Of a DNA stretch of 64,000 nt, positions 34,573 through 44,074 are shown piece after piece. The stretch's first letter is position 1. Each line of letters starts with the position of its first letter. Source of the stretch: Octadecabacter algicola (GTDB lineage: Bacteria; Pseudomonadota; Alphaproteobacteria; Rhodobacterales; Rhodobacteraceae); the NCBI RefSeq assembly GCF_021532625.1, contig NZ_JAKGAR010000002.1:434001-498000 (forward strand). Direction: 5' to 3'. The translations under genes and the position numbers were made by a program. The notes beneath the pieces were generated by a model, which had not been told where the DNA came from, made no database searches, and saw only the letters and a list, made by a program, of their open reading frames with translations.

Positions 34573-35226
34573 ATGTTAGATGCGCTTCCCACCACGCTTT
34601 CCGACGCTTTGCAGTGGCGTTATGCCGTTAAAAAGTTCGATCCCTCAAAGCCGGTTTCAGACGACAAGATTGATGCAGTTTTGGACTCGATCCAATTGGC
34701 TCCTACATCCAGTGGTTCACAACCGTTCAAGGTTCTTGTCATTCGCAATGATGATGTGCGTGCCAAGTTGCGTGCGGTGTCGTTTGACCAGCCACAAGTG
34801 ACGGACAGCACAGCGTTGCTCGTTTTTGCGGCGTGGGACAATTACAGCGAAGACCGGATCGACAATGTCGTTGATGTTCACGCAGAACAGCGCCCTGGCA
34901 CGCGTGAGATGCTCGAAGGGTACTACGGCAATCTGAAGGCCATGTATTTGCCACGCGACCCTTATGTGAACTTTGAACACGCGGCACGCCAATCCTACAT
35001 TGCGCTTGGGTTTGCGATGTACACGGCTGCACAGATGCAGATCGACACAACCCCAATGGAAGGCTTTGACGCCGCCGCAGTTGATGAAATTCTCGGGCTG
35101 TCGGATCAAGGGCTGAAAGCAGTAAGCTACCTTGCGATCGGCACGCGCGCTGATGAAGGCGATTGGCTGGCGCCGATGGCAAAAGTCCGCAAAAGCAAAG
35201 ATGTACTGTTTGAGCGGATCGATTGA
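34573..35226 (+). CDS. NAD(P)H-dependent nitroreductase family oxidoreductase
   Basis: A 217-residue flavin oxidoreductase of the NfsB-like nitroreductase fold. The N-terminal FMN site WRYAVKKFDPSKPV and LAPTSSGSQPFKVLVI are the characteristic segments, and AIGTRADEGDWL closes the FMN pocket. Relatives reduce nitroaromatics and quinones or act as dihydropteridine reductases. It converges on a TetR gene, and a hairpin at 35256-35283 separates them. Confidence 0.88.
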   Translation: MLDALPTTLSDALQWRYAVKKFDPSKPVSDDKIDAVLDSIQLAPTSSGSQPFKVLVIRNDDVRAKLRAVSFDQPQVTDSTALLVFAAWDNYSEDRIDNVVDVHAEQRPGTREMLEGYYGNLKAMYLPRDPYVNFEHAARQSYIALGFAMYTAAQMQIDTTPMEGFDAAAVDEILGLSDQGLKAVSYLAIGTRADEGDWLAPMAKVRKSKDVLFERID

Positions 35227-35255
35227 TCCATTCGACTAGGTAGAAGAATAACAAG

Positions 35256-35283
35256 CCGCCGATCAGTATGTGTTGGTCGGCGG
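35256..35283. terminator. Hairpin between convergent nitroreductase and tetR genes
   Basis: CCGCCGA pairs with TCGGCGG across a 14-base loop, 30 bases after the nitroreductase stop. No long T-run follows, so termination is moderate at best. Confidence 0.55.
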
Positions 35284-35291
35284 TTCTGTAT

Positions 35292-35864
35292 TTATAGTCG
35301 CGCGAGACTTTGTTCGATTTCGTCGATCGTGCTGGCGCTGTCGTGTCCGGGCCGTTCTGCCGAAATACGCATCCCCAGTAAGTCAGATTGATACCGGCGT
35401 GCGAGGCGTGCGGGATCATGCGTGTCGCCGATCTCCTGATTATCCTGCGCCGCTGAAAACAGAGCGGAAAAACGATTTTCCATCGTGTTGAGGTGCGCGT
35501 TTGCGTGATCGGCGAGCGGATGATCATGCGGTGACAGTTCGAGCATGGTCTTGACCAACATACAGGCCCGCGCGGCAGCGGCATCGTTTTCGATGATATG
35601 GCGGGGGTAGGCCTGCAATGCGCCAAGGGGTCCACGGTCTTGTGCCAATGCCTCAAGAGCGGCAGCCCCGTCTTTTGCGTATTGATCCAACGTTAGTTGA
35701 TACAGCGCATCTTTGGACCCGAATGCGGCATAAAAGCTGCCCGGCTTGAGGTTCAGCGTCTTTTCCAGATCCTTGAGAGACGTTCCTGCCCAGCCCTGTT
35801 TCCAGAACACGTCGCGGGCGCGGCGTATGAGATCGTCTCTGTCATATGATGGTTTACGTGGCAT
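35292..35864 (-). CDS. TetR/AcrR family transcriptional regulator
   Basis: A 190-residue repressor. The N-terminal DNA-binding domain (DRDDLIRRARDVFWKQGWAGTSL, then LEKTLNLKPGSFYAAFGSKDALY) is of the AcrR type that controls redox or drug responses. It is divergent from the AhpD-like gene, and two TTGAG-N6-CTCAA palindromes lie between them, so it likely represses itself and that gene. The ligand is unknown. Confidence 0.88.
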   Translation of the reverse strand: MPRKPSYDRDDLIRRARDVFWKQGWAGTSLKDLEKTLNLKPGSFYAAFGSKDALYQLTLDQYAKDGAAALEALAQDRGPLGALQAYPRHIIENDAAAARACMLVKTMLELSPHDHPLADHANAHLNTMENRFSALFSAAQDNQEIGDTHDPARLARRYQSDLLGMRISAERPGHDSASTIDEIEQSLARL

Positions 35865-35887
35865 GTTTCGCGGTGATCACAATATTG

Positions 35888-35903
35888 TTGAGCGTCTACT
35901 CAA
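35888..35903. promoter_or_regulatory. Predicted TetR operator A
   Basis: TTGAG-CGTCTA-CTCAA, 24 bp (centre to centre) from operator B, in the divergent promoter region. Confidence 0.65.
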
Positions 35904-35910
35904 TTATATA

Positions 35911-35928
35911 CTTGAGTGATCACTCAAG
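35911..35928. promoter_or_regulatory. Predicted TetR operator B
   Basis: Perfect 18-bp palindrome CTTGAGTGATCACTCAAG, with the TTGAG-N6-CTCAA core of operator A, 40 bases before the AhpD-like start. Confidence 0.75.
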
Positions 35929-35968
35929 AAAGGGCAAATGTCAGTCATCAACTCAAACGGAGATTCCC

Positions 35969-36538
35969 ATGACAGACTTCCCATCCTACGATCTCGAGAC
36001 TGCGCCCGAAGCATCCAAGCCTTTGCTGGAAAAATCCCAAGCGGCGTTTGGCCGTCTTCCTGGTTTGCACAAGGTTATGTCAGGTAGCCCACAGGCGCTT
36101 GACGGTTACCAAGTGCTACACAAGCTCGCGACAGAGACAGATTTTGACGCGGACGAAATCACTGTCGTTTGGCAGACGATTAACGTCGAAAACGAATGCC
36201 ACTATTGTGTGCCAGCCCACACAGGCATCGCGAAGATGATGAAAGTTGACGACGCGCTGTCCAACGCATTGCGCGACGAAGCGCCACTGCCAACAGCTAA
36301 GCTCGAAGCTCTGCGCAAATTCACGCTTCAGGTTGTCCGTCAGCGCGGTAACATTGAAGACGCTCAGTTCGAAGCATTCTTCGCGGCGGGCTTCACCCAC
36401 CGTTCCGCGTTGGATGTGGTTCTGGTCGTGGCTCAGAAGACGATGTCCAATTACATCAACCACTTCGCCAAAACGCCGGTGGACGAAGTGTTCCACCCGC
36501 TGCTTTGGGAACGCGGCGACACTCCTGTTGAGTCTTAA
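35969..36538 (+). CDS. AhpD-like carboxymuconolactone decarboxylase family protein
   Basis: A 189-residue protein with the redox motif CHYCVPAH (C-x2-C plus His) of AhpD-like peroxidase partners, in an all-helical fold. The family includes AhpD, which re-reduces peroxiredoxin, and true decarboxylases. The CxxC favours a redox role. It is controlled by the divergent TetR through two palindromes, which suggests an inducible response to an electrophile or peroxide. The frame is open to 35846, but the ATG at 35969 gives the family N terminus. Confidence 0.85.
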   Translation: MTDFPSYDLETAPEASKPLLEKSQAAFGRLPGLHKVMSGSPQALDGYQVLHKLATETDFDADEITVVWQTINVENECHYCVPAHTGIAKMMKVDDALSNALRDEAPLPTAKLEALRKFTLQVVRQRGNIEDAQFEAFFAAGFTHRSALDVVLVVAQKTMSNYINHFAKTPVDEVFHPLLWERGDTPVES

Positions 36539-36564
36539 GCTAAGTTGTTTGTTTCAGGTCATGG

Positions 36565-36592
36565 AAAGGGGCGCCGCTTGGTGCCCCTTTTC
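36565..36592 (+). terminator. Rho-independent terminator of the AhpD-like gene
   Basis: AAAGGGGCGCC pairs with GGTGCCCCTTT around GCTT, followed by T-rich sequence, 27 bases after the stop. Confidence 0.85.
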
Positions 36593-36856
36593 GTAATTTT
36601 ATCGAACGGCAGGTTTGAGCCCCGTCTGACCGATGTAGCCGTTGGCACGAATGTCTGTTGAGCGCGAGCGGATCAGCAAAACCTCTATGAATACTTAGGT
36701 AATGTAGAACTTTATGGGCTACGATTTTCGAAGCGATTTGTGCCTGTTTTTTGAGCGATTTCCACGAACGGCACAACCCAGAGTAATTCAAAACTCTTTA
36801 CACGGAGGGGTTATCTGGCCTTACCTGAGCATATTCAAACAGTGAGAGGCAAAGTT
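36593..36856. other. Leader/promoter region of the uspA-symporter operon
   Basis: About 260 bases without a supported gene. AT-rich segments at 36690-36720 and 36785-36815 are likely promoter sequence. A minus-strand frame across 36540-36791 overlaps the upstream terminator and shows no coding character. Confidence 0.5.
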
Positions 36857-37288
36857 ATGAAACTAGTTATTGGCCTTGACGGGCAAAGTTCGGGGGATAA
36901 GGCCCTCGAATTTGCGAAGGATTTAGCCAACCGGATGGAAAGCTGCGAACTGATCGTGGTGTACGTGATCGAATGGTCGCCATTTTCATTTCAGACTGCA
37001 GAGGAAAATGCGCAGCGCCATAAACGCCGCGAAGAAGAAATCGCAATTGCAATGGAGCGGGTGCTGAACCCTGCAGTTAAGACACTTACAGATGCGGGTC
37101 TGACGGCACGTGCTGTGGTACGTCACGGTGATGTGGCCGATACGATTGACAACATTGCCCATGACGAAGGCGCAAGCCAGATCATCGTCGCGCGATCTAG
37201 CGCTGGTGGTTTCTCCAAACGTATTTTTGGTAGTTCAACAGCTAACTTGGTGATGGATGCCCGTGTCCCTGTCACCGTCGTGGCATAG
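36857..37288 (+). CDS. Universal stress protein UspA family
   Basis: A 143-residue single-domain Usp. The fold's ATP-type segment is present only in part: VIGLDGQSSGDKALEFA at the N terminus and ARSSAGGFSKRIFGSSTANLVM near the C terminus, the latter close to the G-x2-G-x9-GSxx nucleotide motif. GAGAGG 7 bases upstream supports the ATG at 36857. It starts 11 bases before the alanine symporter gene, so the two are cotranscribed, and it may modulate the transporter. Confidence 0.85.
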   Translation: MKLVIGLDGQSSGDKALEFAKDLANRMESCELIVVYVIEWSPFSFQTAEENAQRHKRREEEIAIAMERVLNPAVKTLTDAGLTARAVVRHGDVADTIDNIAHDEGASQIIVARSSAGGFSKRIFGSSTANLVMDARVPVTVVA

Positions 37289-37299
37289 GGATCAATATT

Positions 37300-38856
37300 A
37301 TGACTTTATTATATCGTTTCGCAATTATGGCTGCGGCATTTCTTGCTGCAGCGGTCCCCGCATCGGCACAGGACGCCGCAATGTCGTTGGACGAAAAAGT
37401 AAACGCTGGCTTTTCAGCTGCGACAGGTTGGTTCGTCAACTTTATCTTCATGTCGATTCCGGGCACCAACTTCCCGTGGATCGTTATGTGGTTAGTGATC
37501 GGTGCGACTGTTTTCACGATCTATTTTGCTGCGGTGCAATTCCGTTTCTTCGGCCACGCAATCGGGTTGGTTAAGGGCGACTATTCGGACCCGAATGATG
37601 CTGGTGAGGTGAGCCATTTTCAGGCTTTGGCAACGGCTTTGTCCGGGACTGTTGGTCTTGGTAACATCGCAGGTGTTGCTGTCGCCGTCGGTATCGGTGG
37701 CCCCGGTGCAACGTTCTGGATGATCCTTGCGGGTCTTCTGGGGATGGCATCCAAGTTTACCGAATGTACTTTGGGCGTGAAATATCGCAACGAATATCCA
37801 GACGGTACTGTTTCTGGTGGTCCGATGTACTATATCTCTAAGGGCTTCGACGAGCTCGGCCTTCCAGGCGGTAAGATTCTTGCGGTTCTGTTTTCGATCT
37901 TCTGTATCTTGGGCGCATTGGGTGGCGGCAACATGTTCCAAGCGAACCAAGCGCACGCTGCGATTTCTGGCATCACGGGTGATTATCCAGGTTGGATCAC
38001 AGGCGTCGTTTTCGCAGGTGTTGTGTTTGCGGTGATCGTTGGTGGTGTGAAATCCATCGCACGCGTAACCGAAAAGGTCGTTCCATTCATGGGCATCCTC
38101 TATGTCGGTGCAGCACTCATCGTTCTAATCGTGAACTACAACATGATCGGCTGGGCCTTTGGCCAAATCTTCGCAGGTGCCTTCACGGGTCTTGGCGTCG
38201 CTGGCGGTATGGTTGGTGCATTGATCCAAGGGTTCAAACGGGCGGCGTTTTCAAACGAAGCTGGTGTTGGGTCCGCGGCGATCGCGCACTCTGCGGTGAA
38301 AACCAAAGAACCAATCACCGAAGGCTTTGTGTCCTTGCTTGAACCACTGATCGATACCGTTGTGATCTGTACAATGACCGCACTGGTCATCGTGATTTCC
38401 CAGCAGTTGATCATTGATCAAGCAACAGGCAACTACATGCTAAACGAAGCTGGCAGCGCAATTGCAACTGTTGACGGCAACACAGGCGTGGCTCTAACGG
38501 CTGCGGCATTCGGTTCGGCAATTGGTTGGTTCCCGTTTGTCTTGGCGATTGCGGTCATCTTGTTCGCGTTCTCCACAATGATTTCATGGTCCTACTATGG
38601 CCTGAAAGCGTGGACGTATCTGTTCGGCGAAGGCAAGGGGACGGAATTGACGTTCAAAGTCATCTTCTGCATCTTCATCGTGATCGGCGCGGCTGCAAGC
38701 CTTGGCCCAGTGATCGACTTCTCTGACGCTGCGATCTTTGCGATGGCTGTCGTGAACATCTTCAGCCTGTATTTCCTGATGAAGATTGTCCGTAAAGAGC
38801 TGGCATCTTACTCAGCGCGATTGAAATCGGGCGAGATCAAGAAATTCTCGCACTAA
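37300..38856 (+). CDS. Sodium:alanine symporter (AGCS family)
   Basis: A 518-residue secondary transporter with a probable N-terminal hydrophobic signal (ending in ASAQDAA) and about 10-11 helices. The AGCS signature is seen as GLGNIAGVAVAVGIGGPGA, followed by the conserved GMASKFTECTLGVKYR and GFKRAAFSNEAGVGSAAIAHSA. Substrates in the family are alanine or glycine with Na+, as expected in a marine organism. It follows uspA and ends at a strong terminator. Confidence 0.93.
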   Translation: MTLLYRFAIMAAAFLAAAVPASAQDAAMSLDEKVNAGFSAATGWFVNFIFMSIPGTNFPWIVMWLVIGATVFTIYFAAVQFRFFGHAIGLVKGDYSDPNDAGEVSHFQALATALSGTVGLGNIAGVAVAVGIGGPGATFWMILAGLLGMASKFTECTLGVKYRNEYPDGTVSGGPMYYISKGFDELGLPGGKILAVLFSIFCILGALGGGNMFQANQAHAAISGITGDYPGWITGVVFAGVVFAVIVGGVKSIARVTEKVVPFMGILYVGAALIVLIVNYNMIGWAFGQIFAGAFTGLGVAGGMVGALIQGFKRAAFSNEAGVGSAAIAHSAVKTKEPITEGFVSLLEPLIDTVVICTMTALVIVISQQLIIDQATGNYMLNEAGSAIATVDGNTGVALTAAAFGSAIGWFPFVLAIAVILFAFSTMISWSYYGLKAWTYLFGEGKGTELTFKVIFCIFIVIGAAASLGPVIDFSDAAIFAMAVVNIFSLYFLMKIVRKELASYSARLKSGEIKKFSH

Positions 38857-38877
38857 GGTAAAGTAACCACAAAATTG

Positions 38878-38915
38878 AAAAGCCGCCCCCTGAAAAAAGA
38901 ATGGGGCGGCTTTTT
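38878..38915 (+). terminator. Rho-independent terminator of the uspA-symporter operon
   Basis: AAAGCCGCCCC pairs with GGGGCGGCTTT around an A-rich loop, followed by TT, 22 bases after the stop. Confidence 0.9.
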
Positions 38916-39278
38916 GCGTTCATACCCACTCACAAACCGGCCGTTTTTTGAACGTTTCGCTAAACCAGACATTGATCAACTCGCCGCGAGTGTCTGCTTT
39001 GTCCGGCATTGCTGACATTGGTCGGTAGTTTTGTCAGCGCGGTTTTGGTTCACAATTTGATGGATGCTGTTGAAAGATTGCTTCTCCTCATACGCCTTGC
39101 AAATAACATCAAACCAGCCTATACGCGCGCCTGTTGATGGGTCGTTAGAACGCACAGCTGAGCAGGGTCGGAGTTTCCGGCCCTCTTTTGTTGTTCATAG
39201 GCCTAGCAATAAATTGAAACCAAAAGTCCGGCGGAACCGATCCCGCGCAGGCAAACACATACCGGAAACAGACGCCAC
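38916..39278. other. Long rpsA leader and promoter region
   Basis: About 360 bases without a protein gene before rpsA. It includes a terminator-like hairpin at 39164-39190 and AT-rich promoter-like stretches at 39040-39110. A long leader fits autogenous control of ribosomal protein S1, but the sequence does not resemble a leader family I can name. Confidence 0.5.
39164..39190 (+). terminator. Terminator-like hairpin inside the rpsA leader
   Basis: AGGGTCGG pairs with CCGGCCCT around AGTTT, then CTTTTG. It lies 89 bases before the rpsA start, so it may end a short leader transcript or small RNA, or act as an attenuator. Confidence 0.55.
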
Positions 39279-40964
39279 ATGGCTCAGAACGTATCAATGG
39301 ACGAGTTTGAAGCACTCTTGAACGAAAGCTTCGAAATCGACACACCTCAAGAAGGTAGTGTCGTAAAAGGCAAAGTCATCGCAATCGAGAATGGCCAAGC
39401 TATCATCGACGTAGGCTACAAAATGGAAGGCCGCGTTGACGTAAAAGAATTCGCAAATCCTGGCGAAGCTCCTGAAATCAATGTTGGCGACAGCGTCGAA
39501 GTATTCCTTCGTTCGTCTGAAAACGCCCGCGGTGAAGCAGTTATCTCCCGCGAGATGGCACGCCGTGAAGAAGCTTGGGATCGCCTCGAGAAAGCATATG
39601 CAGACGAAGAGCGCGTTGAAGGCGCAATCTTTGGTCGCGTTAAAGGTGGCTTTACTGTTGATCTGGGCGGCGCAGTTGCGTTCTTGCCGGGTTCCCAAGT
39701 TGACGTACGCCCAGTACGCGACGCTGGCCCATTGATGGGTCTGAAGCAGCCGTTCCAGGTTCTTAAGATGGACCGTCGTCGTGGCAACATCGTTGTGTCC
39801 CGTCGCGCAATCCTCGAAGAGTCCCGTGCAGAACAGCGCGCTGAAGTCATCGGCAACCTGACAGAAGGTCAGGAAGTTGACGGCGTGGTTAAGAACATCA
39901 CTGAATACGGTGCGTTCGTTGACCTTGGCGGCGTAGACGGCCTGTTGCACGTCACAGACATGGCATGGCGCCGTGTGAACCACCCATCCGAGATCCTCAC
40001 TATCGGTGAGACAATCAAGGTTCAGGTGATCAAGATCAACAAAGACACGCACCGCATCAGCCTCGGCATGAAGCAGTTGCAGGAAGACCCATGGGATGCA
40101 GTGGCCGCGAAATACGCGCTGGACACAGTTCACACTGGTCGCGTGACAAACATCACTGACTATGGCGCTTTTGTTGAGCTGGAAGCCGGTGTTGAAGGTC
40201 TTGTGCACGTTTCCGAAATGTCTTGGACAAAGAAAAACGTACACCCAGGCAAGATCGTGTCTACTTCTCAAGAAGTTGAAGTCATGGTTCTGGAAATCGA
40301 CGAAACAAAGCGTCGCGTTTCCCTTGGCCTCAAGCAGACACAGCGTAACCCATGGGAAGTGTTTGCAGAAACACACCCTGAAGGCACTGAAGTCGAAGGC
40401 GAAGTCAAAAACATCACCGAATTCGGTCTGTTTGTTGGCCTCGAAGGCGACATCGACGGCATGGTTCACTTGTCCGACCTGACATGGGAAGGCCGCGGCG
40501 AAGACGTTATCGGTGACTACCGTAAGGGTGACATGGTAAATGCTAAGGTTACAGAAGTAGACGTTGAGAAAGAGCGCATCAGCCTCTCTATCAAAGCTAT
40601 GGACGGTGACCCGTTTGCAGACGCAACTGGCGACGTTAAGCGCGGTACGATCATCACTGTTGAAGTGACCAAGATCGAAGACGGCGGCATCGAAGTCGAC
40701 TATGAAGGCGCTAAATCCTTCATCCGTCGTTCTGACCTGTCCCGTGACCGTGCAGAGCAGCGCCCAGAGCGTTTCGGCGTAGGCGATAAGGTTGACGTTC
40801 GCGTCACCAACATCGACGCCAAGACGCGTCGTTTGGGCTTGTCCATCAAAGCACGCGAAATCGCAGAAGAAAAAGAAGCAGTTGAGCAGTTCGGTTCTTC
40901 CGACTCCGGCGCATCTTTGGGCGATATCTTGGGCGCAGCCTTGAACAAAGGCGACGACGAGTAA
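39279..40964 (+). CDS. rpsA: 30S ribosomal protein S1
   Basis: A 561-residue protein of six S1 (OB-fold) repeats beginning at about 22, 108, 193, 281, 367 and 453, recognisable by G.V..I...G.FV.L. The last four are RNA-binding repeats with the classic VDGLLHVTDMAW-type segments. It recruits mRNA to the small subunit. Codon use is strongly biased to a few codons, as expected of a highly expressed gene, and leaves a 562-codon stop-free frame on the other strand. ihfB lies downstream. Confidence 0.97.
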   Translation: MAQNVSMDEFEALLNESFEIDTPQEGSVVKGKVIAIENGQAIIDVGYKMEGRVDVKEFANPGEAPEINVGDSVEVFLRSSENARGEAVISREMARREEAWDRLEKAYADEERVEGAIFGRVKGGFTVDLGGAVAFLPGSQVDVRPVRDAGPLMGLKQPFQVLKMDRRRGNIVVSRRAILEESRAEQRAEVIGNLTEGQEVDGVVKNITEYGAFVDLGGVDGLLHVTDMAWRRVNHPSEILTIGETIKVQVIKINKDTHRISLGMKQLQEDPWDAVAAKYALDTVHTGRVTNITDYGAFVELEAGVEGLVHVSEMSWTKKNVHPGKIVSTSQEVEVMVLEIDETKRRVSLGLKQTQRNPWEVFAETHPEGTEVEGEVKNITEFGLFVGLEGDIDGMVHLSDLTWEGRGEDVIGDYRKGDMVNAKVTEVDVEKERISLSIKAMDGDPFADATGDVKRGTIITVEVTKIEDGGIEVDYEGAKSFIRRSDLSRDRAEQRPERFGVGDKVDVRVTNIDAKTRRLGLSIKAREIAEEKEAVEQFGSSDSGASLGDILGAALNKGDDE

Positions 40965-41004
40965 TCGATCGTTTCGGCCCATACCGGGCCGTTTGAAAAT
41001 GACG

Positions 41005-41034
41005 AACCCCGCTGGTGAAAACCGGCGGGGTTTT
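41005..41034 (+). terminator. Rho-independent terminator of rpsA
   Basis: AACCCCGC-TGGT pairs with AACC-GGCGGGGTT, followed by TTTTG, 40 bases after the stop. Confidence 0.88.
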
Positions 41035-41271
41035 GTCGTTCTGGGGAGGGATCACCGCGAATCGGGAGCGAATGCTGCTCTGCGGCAATTCTTGTGACTC
41101 CGGTTGAGTGCCGCTCGAAATACCAATCTCAGCGGATAAAGGCCTGAAAACGTCTGAAAAGGCAGGTAAATTTGTGGATCGGGTTCTTCCGTGAACGAAA
41201 TTTCCACCCTATAGTTATCGCCAAAGGGCAGGTGCGCCACTGCCACTGATAAAACCTGGGGAGACGACTAC

Positions 41272-41553
41272 ATGATCCGGTCCAAGCTGATTGATACCAT
41301 TGCTGCGGAAAACCCGCATCTCTATCAACGTGACGTAGAGAAAATCGTGAACACGATTTTTGATCGTATCATCGACGCAATGGCGGATGGTGATCGTGTC
41401 GAACTCCGCGGATTTGGCGCTTTTTCTGTTAAGAAACGCGACGCCCGTCTGGGACGTAACCCACGAACAGGGGATGCGGTTCAAGTCGATGAGAAACATG
41501 TACCCTTTTTTAAGACCGGTAAGCTCTTGCGGGACCGCCTGAACGGGAAGTAA
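41272..41553 (+). CDS. ihfB: Integration host factor subunit beta
   Basis: A 93-residue HU/IHF-family DNA-bending protein. The start [21 protein letters not shown], the [25 protein letters not shown] arm and the C-terminal Lys-rich helix are the IHF-beta features. It pairs with IHF-alpha, encoded elsewhere. Location behind rpsA is standard in alphaproteobacteria and enterics. About 240 bases of promoter region precede it. It is followed by lapA after 9 bases. Confidence 0.95.
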   Translation: MIRSKLIDTIAAENPHLYQRDVEKIVNTIFDRIIDAMADGDRVELRGFGAFSVKKRDARLGRNPRTGDAVQVDEKHVPFFKTGKLLRDRLNGK

Positions 41554-41562
41554 ACTGCCGTC

Positions 41563-41913
41563 ATGAAATATATCAAATATACCTTTTGGCTGATCGTAGC
41601 GGTTTGCCTCATAATCGTCGGGATGGCGAACCGCGGTATTGTGACTTTGCGCGCAATGCCTGAAGCATTGGCGGCGCCGCTGGGGATTTCACCGGATATT
41701 GAGATGCCTTTGTTTATGGCGATCTTTATAGGTGTCGGTATTGGCTTGCTGATTGGCTTCCTGTGGGAATGGGTTCGTGAGCACCGTATGCGCAGCCACG
41801 CTAAGTCCAAGGTCCGTGAAGTTGATGCGCTGAAGCGCGAGATCGATTCGCTGAAAACTGAAAAGCACGAAGGCAAAGACGAGATCGTCGCTTTGCTTGA
41901 TAAAGCCAGCTGA
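41563..41913 (+). CDS. lapA: LapA-domain membrane protein
   Basis: A 116-residue protein with two helices (about 5-25 and 48-70) and a C-terminal coiled coil ([21 protein letters not shown]), the layout of LapA (DUF1049). In E. coli LapA with LapB takes part in the control of LPS synthesis through LpxC turnover. Here lapB is not next to it. The downstream trpF starts 5 bases after its stop, so it is part of an ihfB-lapA-trpF run. Confidence 0.82.
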   Translation: MKYIKYTFWLIVAVCLIIVGMANRGIVTLRAMPEALAAPLGISPDIEMPLFMAIFIGVGIGLLIGFLWEWVREHRMRSHAKSKVREVDALKREIDSLKTEKHEGKDEIVALLDKAS

Positions 41914-41918
41914 ACACT

Positions 41919-42581
41919 ATGACCGTTCCAGTAAAGATTTGCGGGCTGATTGAGCCCGTAACAGTTGCGGCTGCGGCCGACGCAGGCGCGCGCTATCTTG
42001 GGTTTAACTTTTTTCCGAAAAGTCCGCGTTATGTGTCCCCCGAGCAGGCGGCGGCGTTGATGCTGGATGTGCCGATGGGCGTGGCCAAGGTTTCGTTGAC
42101 GGTGAATGCGGATGATGCAACGCTTGATGAGATTGTGAACACCACAACGACGGACATGTTGCAGCTACATGGAAGTGAAAGCCCACAGCGTGTCGCAGAA
42201 GTACGCGCGCGCTATGGTTTACCGGTCCTCAAGGCCATCGGGATCGCGGACGCTGCTGACTTGGACCAGATCGACATCTATTCAGACGTCGCAGATCAGC
42301 TGTTAATCGATGCCAAAGCCCCCAAAGGTGCAGTTTTGCCGGGCGGCAATGGTTTAGCGTTTGATTGGGAACTTCTTCGGTCGCGCAAATACTGGACCAA
42401 ACCATGGTTGCTGGCGGGCGGCCTAACACCGCAGAACGCAGCGCTGGCACTCGCCAAAACGGGAGCGACGCAGTTGGATGTGTCTTCGGGGGTGGAATCT
42501 GCGCCCGGTGTGAAGGACGCGGATATGATCCGAGCGTTCATTAATGCGGCAAATGCACCCGCGGCACCCTCGCTGAGCTAG
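41919..42581 (+). CDS. trpF: Phosphoribosylanthranilate isomerase
   Basis: A 220-residue TIM-barrel enzyme of tryptophan synthesis. The catalytic Cys is in VKICGL and the general-acid Asp in LDVSSGVE. The phosphate-binding end is [14 protein letters not shown]. It lies 81 bases upstream of trpB, and trpA is 10 kb away on the other strand, so the trp genes are split. Confidence 0.95.
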   Translation: MTVPVKICGLIEPVTVAAAADAGARYLGFNFFPKSPRYVSPEQAAALMLDVPMGVAKVSLTVNADDATLDEIVNTTTTDMLQLHGSESPQRVAEVRARYGLPVLKAIGIADAADLDQIDIYSDVADQLLIDAKAPKGAVLPGGNGLAFDWELLRSRKYWTKPWLLAGGLTPQNAALALAKTGATQLDVSSGVESAPGVKDADMIRAFINAANAPAAPSLS

Positions 42582-42662
42582 GAAACACCACGGGCGGCTT
42601 TACGGGATGGCAGGACCGCGCTACATCTCGCGCCAGCCCCATGCAAACGGCGGAGACGCGCG

Positions 42663-43889
42663 ATGAACGATCTATTCAATTCCTTCATGACTGGCCCTGA
42701 TGAAAAAGGCCGTTTCGGTGATTTCGGTGGGCGGTTCGTCTCTGAAACGTTGATGCCACTGATCCTTGAACTTGAGGACCAGTATGAGCACGCCAAAACG
42801 GACGAGTCGTTCTGGGCGGAAATGCACGATCTTTGGACGCACTATGTTGGTCGCCCATCCCCGTTGTACCACGCCGAACGCCTTACAGAGCATTTGGGCG
42901 GCGCAAAGATCTACCTTAAGCGTGACGAGTTGAACCACACCGGAGCGCATAAGATTAACAACGTGCTGGGCCAGATCATTCTGGCACGCCGCATGGGCAA
43001 GACACGGATCATCGCGGAAACGGGTGCTGGGCAGCACGGCGTGGCTACGGCGACGGTTTGTGCAAAGTTCGGATTGAAATGTGTTGTCTACATGGGCGCT
43101 CATGATGTTGAACGTCAGGCCCCCAACGTATTCCGTATGAAACTGCTTGGCGCAGAGGTTGTTCCTGTGACGTCGGGCCGTGGCACACTGAAAGACGCGA
43201 TGAACGACGCACTGCGCGATTGGGTGACTAACGTGCGCGATACGTTCTACTGTATCGGCACCGTTGCTGGGCCACATCCATACCCTGCTATGGTTCGTGA
43301 TTTCCAAGCGATCATCGGCAAAGAAACCAAAGAGCAGTTGCAAGCTGCAGAAGGCCGGTTGCCCGATACATTGATCGCGGCAATTGGCGGTGGGTCAAAC
43401 GCGATGGGTTTGTTCTTCCCGTTCCTCGACGACAAGAGCGTCAACATCATCGGCGTCGAAGCTGGTGGGAAAGGCGTGAACGCTAAGATGGAACACTGTG
43501 CGTCGCTGACAGGCGGTCGTCCGGGGGTGTTGCACGGCAACCGCACGTATCTGTTGCAGGATGATGACGGCCAAATTCTAGAGGGCCATTCGATATCTGC
43601 GGGCCTAGATTATCCTGGGATCGGACCTGAGCACAGCTGGCTGCATGAAATCGGCCGTGCTGAGTATGTGTCGATTACGGATGTCGAAGCACTGGAAGCG
43701 TTTCAGCTCTCCTGCGAGATGGAAGGGATCATTCCTGCACTAGAGCCATCCCACGCCTTGGCCCATGTCTGCAAGATCGCCCCCAAGCTGCCAAAGGATC
43801 ACTTGCTTGTCATGAACATGTGCGGGCGCGGCGATAAGGACATCTTTACCGTGGCGAAAGCGCTCGGTTGGGACATGTCAGAGGCTTAA
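42663..43889 (+). CDS. trpB: Tryptophan synthase beta chain
   Basis: A 408-residue PLP enzyme joining indole and serine. The cofactor Lys is in [17 protein letters not shown] follows, and the phosphate loop is GGGSNAMG. The C-terminal CGRGDKD is conserved. Length and start (GGAGACGCG before the ATG) are normal. Confidence 0.97.
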   Translation: MNDLFNSFMTGPDEKGRFGDFGGRFVSETLMPLILELEDQYEHAKTDESFWAEMHDLWTHYVGRPSPLYHAERLTEHLGGAKIYLKRDELNHTGAHKINNVLGQIILARRMGKTRIIAETGAGQHGVATATVCAKFGLKCVVYMGAHDVERQAPNVFRMKLLGAEVVPVTSGRGTLKDAMNDALRDWVTNVRDTFYCIGTVAGPHPYPAMVRDFQAIIGKETKEQLQAAEGRLPDTLIAAIGGGSNAMGLFFPFLDDKSVNIIGVEAGGKGVNAKMEHCASLTGGRPGVLHGNRTYLLQDDDGQILEGHSISAGLDYPGIGPEHSWLHEIGRAEYVSITDVEALEAFQLSCEMEGIIPALEPSHALAHVCKIAPKLPKDHLLVMNMCGRGDKDIFTVAKALGWDMSEA

Positions 43890-44074
43890 GGCGACTTTTC
43901 AAATGGGCTGCAATTTCGGACGCTACCATGAGTGGCGGTCCGCCTATTACGATGCCTGTCTTTGACACGCCTCCTTTAAAGCGATTGAATTACAAAAAAA
44001 GTTGGCGAATGACCGACGGAAACCTCTGGCTGAAACGTAGAAACCTGTAATTCAATCAAACAAGGACATTTTCG

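Noticed and set aside
36540-36791. 83-codon minus-strand frame upstream of uspA
   Set aside because: It overlaps the strong terminator of the AhpD-like gene, and its composition is unlike protein.
39294-40982. 562-codon open frame antisense to rpsA
   Set aside because: It is fully inside rpsA, its protein is Phe/Cys/Val-rich with no family likeness, and the strong codon bias of rpsA removes stop codons from that frame. rpsA itself is certain.
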